Origin: Siphonodentalium dalli
Taxonomy: Eukaryota > Mollusca > Scaphopoda > Gadilida > Siphonodentaliidae
DNA length: 64,000 bases
Direction of reading: 5' to 3'
Assembly (NCBI GenBank): GCA_032622095.1
Contig: CP136069.1
Location: forward strand, 86,634,958 to 86,698,957
In this document: in pieces, positions 52,001-58,000 of the stretch
Numbering within the stretch: position 1 is the first letter of the stretch
Layout of the letters: each line of letters opens with the position of its first letter
Notes under the pieces: generated by a model
The model's database searches: none
What the model saw: only the letters and a program-made list of their open reading frames with translations
What the model was told of the DNA's origin: nothing
Translations under genes and position numbers: made by a program

Positions 52001-55000
52001 ATATATTATTCAAGGTAATCCCAATAAGGGTAGTACAATGTCATAATTTGTCATTCAATTATATCAGATTAAATCAGTTTATATCCATTACAATGTTCTC
52101 CCTACATTTTCTCGTAACCTGGGAAGGTATAATAACCCACGCTTACGATGGGCAGAACAAAATAAAAAAACTGAAATAAAACCCTCGCCCCCGCATTGAT
52201 TTAAAAAAAAAAATTGCCTGAGAATCAAAATAACTTCTTTTTTTTTGGCCTTAATGATAACATATTTCTAAATTTTGGACCATGTATATACTTCTTAATA
52301 TCAATGACTTCACTATGAAGCTAATTTTTATTTTTTGTACGATATCTTTGCCAAACGATACCTTGAAATCAGTTGATAACTCACCCGTTTTCATTGTGAA
52401 TTTGTGAGACGATTCAATGGCCACAAGCAATAATTTTCAACTGCGAATTTCCAAATCAGACAGATCATTTAGAATACTTACCAGATTCGTTAGACAGTTC
52501 AGGAAATTTCACAGACCGAGAGGTAGAAGTTTCATCCACAGCCAGGGGTGAGCTAAAGGTGAAGTTCTGCAAAGGAATGTGAAAAATGAAAATCTTAGTA
52601 CATAGTTGACACCTATTTTGTCTAAGATAGTCTCTTTAACTCATCAAACAATGTATAGGGTATGCTAGCCTTTTATATAGATAGTACAATGTTGGTGAAA
52701 TTTAACCCTTTCTATATTAAATGGATCCTCCCATCCATTTATAAGGCTAAATAAAAAAAGGTGTTTGTTTCTCAGAGAATTTTTTTTTCAAAAGTGATGA
52801 GGGAGGCAGGTATATGTTATTATTTATTTCAAATTTTTCAGATGAGGTAGGCAGGTTTTTGTTTACTATAATTTTATTTTAATGATACCGTGTAACAAAA
52901 CATTCCTTATTCAAATTTCTGATCCATATAACATGGAAAGCCTTAGGTGGTGGACAGAGAACATGCAGCTAAATGATAATAGATCTGAAATGGGAAAGAA
53001 CCCAGTCAGTCTGACACTATATTCCATTTGGGAAGGAATTTATATATGCAATTAGAAATGATATAGAAGCAGACAAATTTTATTATTTTTGGGGTCATTA
53101 TACCCAATGAAAGGTTCAAACATTTTTTATAAAGAGCATGCACGTTCTTCTAATTTATTCACATGAGGGTCTATAAACACAGTGCATTGCAGATCGTGTT
53201 AATAAAATTCATGTCAATGCAGGGTTTCCGCTAGGGAAAACTAAATGGGTCCGGTCCCGGGTTGGGGCACAGTTCGGCGGCAGCGACCATGGTTCGCGCA
53301 TGCATAAGAAAATGTTCTATTTTACAACAGCGGCTGAAACGCCAGTTCCATGCATCTGAGACACGGAGAAATACACATGCACGCGCCATCAGCATGTCAC
53401 ATCTAATCGGCTAACGTTGGACGGTAGCAAAGTTTACCTACCGACACAATCACGACGGCGGACAGTGCCTTCAGAAACGAACGAGGATGTCAACCAGTGT
53501 CCTTTTGTAAACGGTGCTTGCAAAAATGTGTATTCTCGGACTAAGCACCCAGCGTTTTTTTAAAGGTGATTTACTGAAATCTTAGGAATGTGGACAGGCG
53601 TGAAATCTATGGTGCAATGTGGAGGCCAGTGCAAAGGTCAAACTGGGATCAGAGTGATACATCGCTGGTCTCCCCAAGCTGCAGAACAGGGGTGGCGGGG
53701 TAACATCGCAAGAGCTATACTCTGACCTTCACTCAGAATGGCAGTCACGTTATATTAAACTAATTAACGGATCTCTTTCCGGTGATTTTTAGAACACCAA
53801 AGTGGGTGGAAACATCCTGATATATAAGTAAAATTGTACATGTGGGGTGGGTGGAGTCGATTTGTGAGTATAGATGCACGCCATACGAGTATACCGTTAA
53901 CCGAGGTCAAGGACGAGTATAGCTCTTCCGACGTTACCACTCTTCCGTAAAACATTTCAGTCCCCTTGCTAAGCTACATGTAGCAGGGGACTAAACTCGG
54001 ACTTTCAGCTTGAGTCTCCCCATGCTTATTGAAATTCTTATTTATAATGATCTTACTATCGTCTATTGGGCAACTATTCGTGACTTTTTCCCCCATGGTT
54101 TGAAGGGAGTCAAGGGTTTTCCGGATGGGGTCGGAAACCTAAGGAATTCAAGGGCTTGGAAAATGTATTTTAATATTCAAGAATTAACTCCACAGAAGGC
54201 GAATTTGTGCAACTTGACTGTCATCTACACGTGTCTGGCTTTCAGTATCATTCTGTCTAAAAAATGTACTAATCTTTGCCGAACCCTCATCATCTTCTGG
54301 TCGTAATTTCCTTTTATATATATCCTTTTTATGACTGGAATTTGGAACTGTAACATCAATGTCGTCATTTTTTATAATTATTTCGATTTGTATGTATCGA
54401 CAGAACATCCGAACGTTGTTGCAACATCAGAGGCATTTAACTGTTCATCAACACAATCAAAATCCGATGTTTTCAAGTTTGAAACGCGAACTTGAAACAG
54501 TGTGAAAAGTGATTTCAAAATTGTTCGCCCGAGTTTCCTCTCGGTATTCAGTAAGAATTATCAGTTTGTTTTCGTCAATAACCTTCTCCCGAAGGAATTG
54601 AAAAGAATGTGTATTAGGGCATGATATAACTGTCCATGGTACAAGGTGTTGAAGAGGTGCTCCCAGCTTCTTTCCAAACACGGCAACATTTATTATTTAA
54701 GAGCGTGGCCATTTTTCATACCGGAAACAACGAGGTGTGCTCGATCTCACAACCCGGTCAGTTATACTTTTACCACCAAAGAGGCATAACTCTATATACC
54801 TACATTGCTTTCATCCTGCCAATCTCAACGGTGAAAATTGGGAAAATGCGCGGTAGGGTAGTAAGTTTATTATCAGCCGGCGATAAAAAGTGCCAATGCG
54901 CACAGTTTTTTAAGACGCGGCGGTCTCTGAGAAACGAAGTTCCTTTTTTATTTGGCCTAACAGTATATATTGGAATGATCTATTATTCATCTGGAGGAGT

Positions 55001-58000
55001 GTTCTAGTAAAAATGTAGACGACACAGACAGAAAGACAGTAGAAGTACAGAAGGATTCCTATTCATTGCTTGGAAATGTTCAGATTTAAAGTCACTACAC
55101 AAAGTGACAACAAACTTTACAGCACTGAGCCTGACTGACTAACACAAAGTAGGAAGCTGTTGCCCAACAGTAACAAAAGGTTTCCGTAAAGTTGACCATC
55201 AAAGGAATTTACGATGCATAGTAAGAACCTATTCATAAGGCCGAACAAAAATTATCTGTGTTTCTGCTAATGAGACCCCTCCAGGGCATTATTTTCACGG
55301 TCGGGAAAAAAATAGGATCTGGGGTTCTGACCGTTGAGTCGGTCGGTTAGCAGATGCATAGATAATTTATGTTTAAACCTAACTGGATCCTCTATCTTAT
55401 TTGATAGGAATTAAAAGAACCCAATTTCAAGTAAGGGAGGGTTGTCCATTCCAATCCAAGATCACCATCTGGGTATAAAATTAGCACTGGTAAAAAAGAA
55501 TGCTACAACTCACTGAAGATCCATTCTTGTTATTTCCATTTGAAGGTGGCGGAGTCTTTGCAATTGGATTTGAAAAACTATAGTTTGTTAATGAAGGCCT
55601 CTTGGGGTCTTGTGAACAAGACATCGCTGATGATGTTTTCGTTGTTGTTGGAAATGATTCAATATTTGTTTTCTTGGGAGTTGACTGAGAGTGACTGTGG
55701 GCATTACTGTCTCCAAAATTGAAGTTTGGTAAACTCTTTGGTGCCAGTTTGAATTCTGTCCGAAGATCAGGAGCATGAACCTAGATAAAATAAAACAAAT
55801 TGAATTCAATACATGTTGTCTCATATAACGGATTCTTTGCTTGCTAGTAGAGTGCCCGACATAAATATCAATCTAAAAAGAGAGGCCCATCATGACCGGC
55901 AGATGTTTAACGCTTTTGATGCCACCTGGCACCACAACGGGACGTCCCAGTGCCATGATATTAGAATAAGCTGGGAATTTTTGTTGTCAACCGATAATTT
56001 GCAATAATGCATGTCTGGCATCAAATAGAATTAACCCATACCTTCAACCATATAGACTCGAAATCAGCAGTGCTGGCTTTTTGAAAAATCCGGATGTTGA
56101 TCCGGACACTTTATTGTGTGTACCATACATGATATTAGTACACATAAAACAAATTCAGTACTTGTTTTTTCCATATAATGCAATCCATTGATTCTGAGTT
56201 GCGTAATATTAGCGTATGTCTGAATTTGAATTATGCACACAAAAAAGTTATGTGGCTCTAACGTTTAGTGGCTGAATACTTGTCTGAGAAAACCTAACAT
56301 TTCAAAGGCTTGTTAACTGCAGCAGTCACAAAATTACAAAAACAGCATGCCTGAATCTCAAAGAATCTCCCTGCCCTTGTTTCAATGTCAGAGGTCTGGA
56401 GTATACTAAGCATTTTATGAACAACAGTATTAACAGTTTACATTAATAATGTTTTGTTTTTATATGATGTAATTTGTTTTTCATTTAGGAATATAATGTG
56501 TAGGCATAAGAACAGTATAAGTAAATGGTACTCACATATTCATCCTCATTCCGAATGGAAGGTCTGCTCGTGTAACTTTTATCTCTTTTCATTTTTCGGC
56601 CAGAATCCCTATCATAGCCTTCCTCAGCCCCAAGAGGAGGAACACGGTCAAACTGAACAGGTACTGTATCATCTCTCCGCATGCTACAAAAAACACAGAT
56701 TAATAGATTATCACTAAAATCACTAGATGGAAGGGGGGGGGGGGGGGGGGGGGTAGAGAAAATGTAAGTGAAAATGACACTGTAGCTCAACTTGGGAAGC
56801 AATGTTTTATAATGAATTTCGGAAAAATAATCAATGGCTCCAATCTAGAGGACACCCTGAAGATCTGCATGAAGTTTGGTGATGATCGGTTGAGGGATGT
56901 GGATTGTAGGGTGTGCCAAAGGATTTAGTCATGCAAAGAGTAAAATCCAAGATGGCTGCCAGCAGCCATGTTTTTCATCGAAAATTTTACAAATTCGATG
57001 GCTCTCATCAGAAGTTGATCCTATACATGCCTGCAAAGTTTCAAAACAATTCTCCAATAAATGTGGGCTGAGGGCTGAAATCCAAGATGACTGCTGGCAG
57101 CCATATTTTTTAACGAATTTTGGTGTGTCAATGATTTAGTCATGCAAAGAGTAAAATCCAAGATGGCTGCTGGCGGCCATGTTTGTAACGAATTTCGGAT
57201 AAAATTGATGGCTCCCATCTGGAGGTGATCCTAAACATGCCAGTAAATTTTCAAAACATCTCTCCAATAAATGCAGGGTGTGCCGATGGATTCAAATTTG
57301 AAATTAAAAATGGCTGCCGGCGGCTATGTTTTTCAACGATTTTCGGAAGAAATTGATGGCTCCCATCTAGAGGTCTCCCCCGAAGATCCATATGAAGTTT
57401 GGAGAAGATCGGATGAGGGATGCGGCCTGTAGGGTGAGTCAAAGAAAATTGTGGATGGACGGACACCAACCCACGGCAATAGCTCAAACTTTACCAAGTA
57501 AAGTTGAGCTAAAAACCAAGGCAGATCTAGACATAGCGATTGGCGATTAGTCCACACGATACTGGTAAACTTGTGATTGCAAATCTCATATATTCACTTG
57601 AAATATTTTTTGCAATTTGTCCATGGGTCGTAAACCAACAAATTAAATTGGTGTCGCTTTACTTTTAATCTTTGATTCTGCAAAAATACAACAGTGTTGC
57701 TTTGGCATTTAAAATTAGCAAGGAGAAATGGAGCACAAAAATCAACACTAATATCTTCGTGTAAGAAACGAAAATTGAAAATATGCACTTCAGGCCAATT
57801 TAAGAGTTTGAATTAACTAGCAGAGAAAGTTAGAAGCACTGTAGGAAAGGAGGCAAGGAAATGAGCGAGTGGAATTCAGAAATCAAATTTGTGTTCAGAA
57901 TAGTGAACATAATTGACAAGAGAATAGCCATATCTAATAACATTATTCATAACTATTTAAAGAAAATGACAATTTAAATAACTGAACTTACACAGATCTT

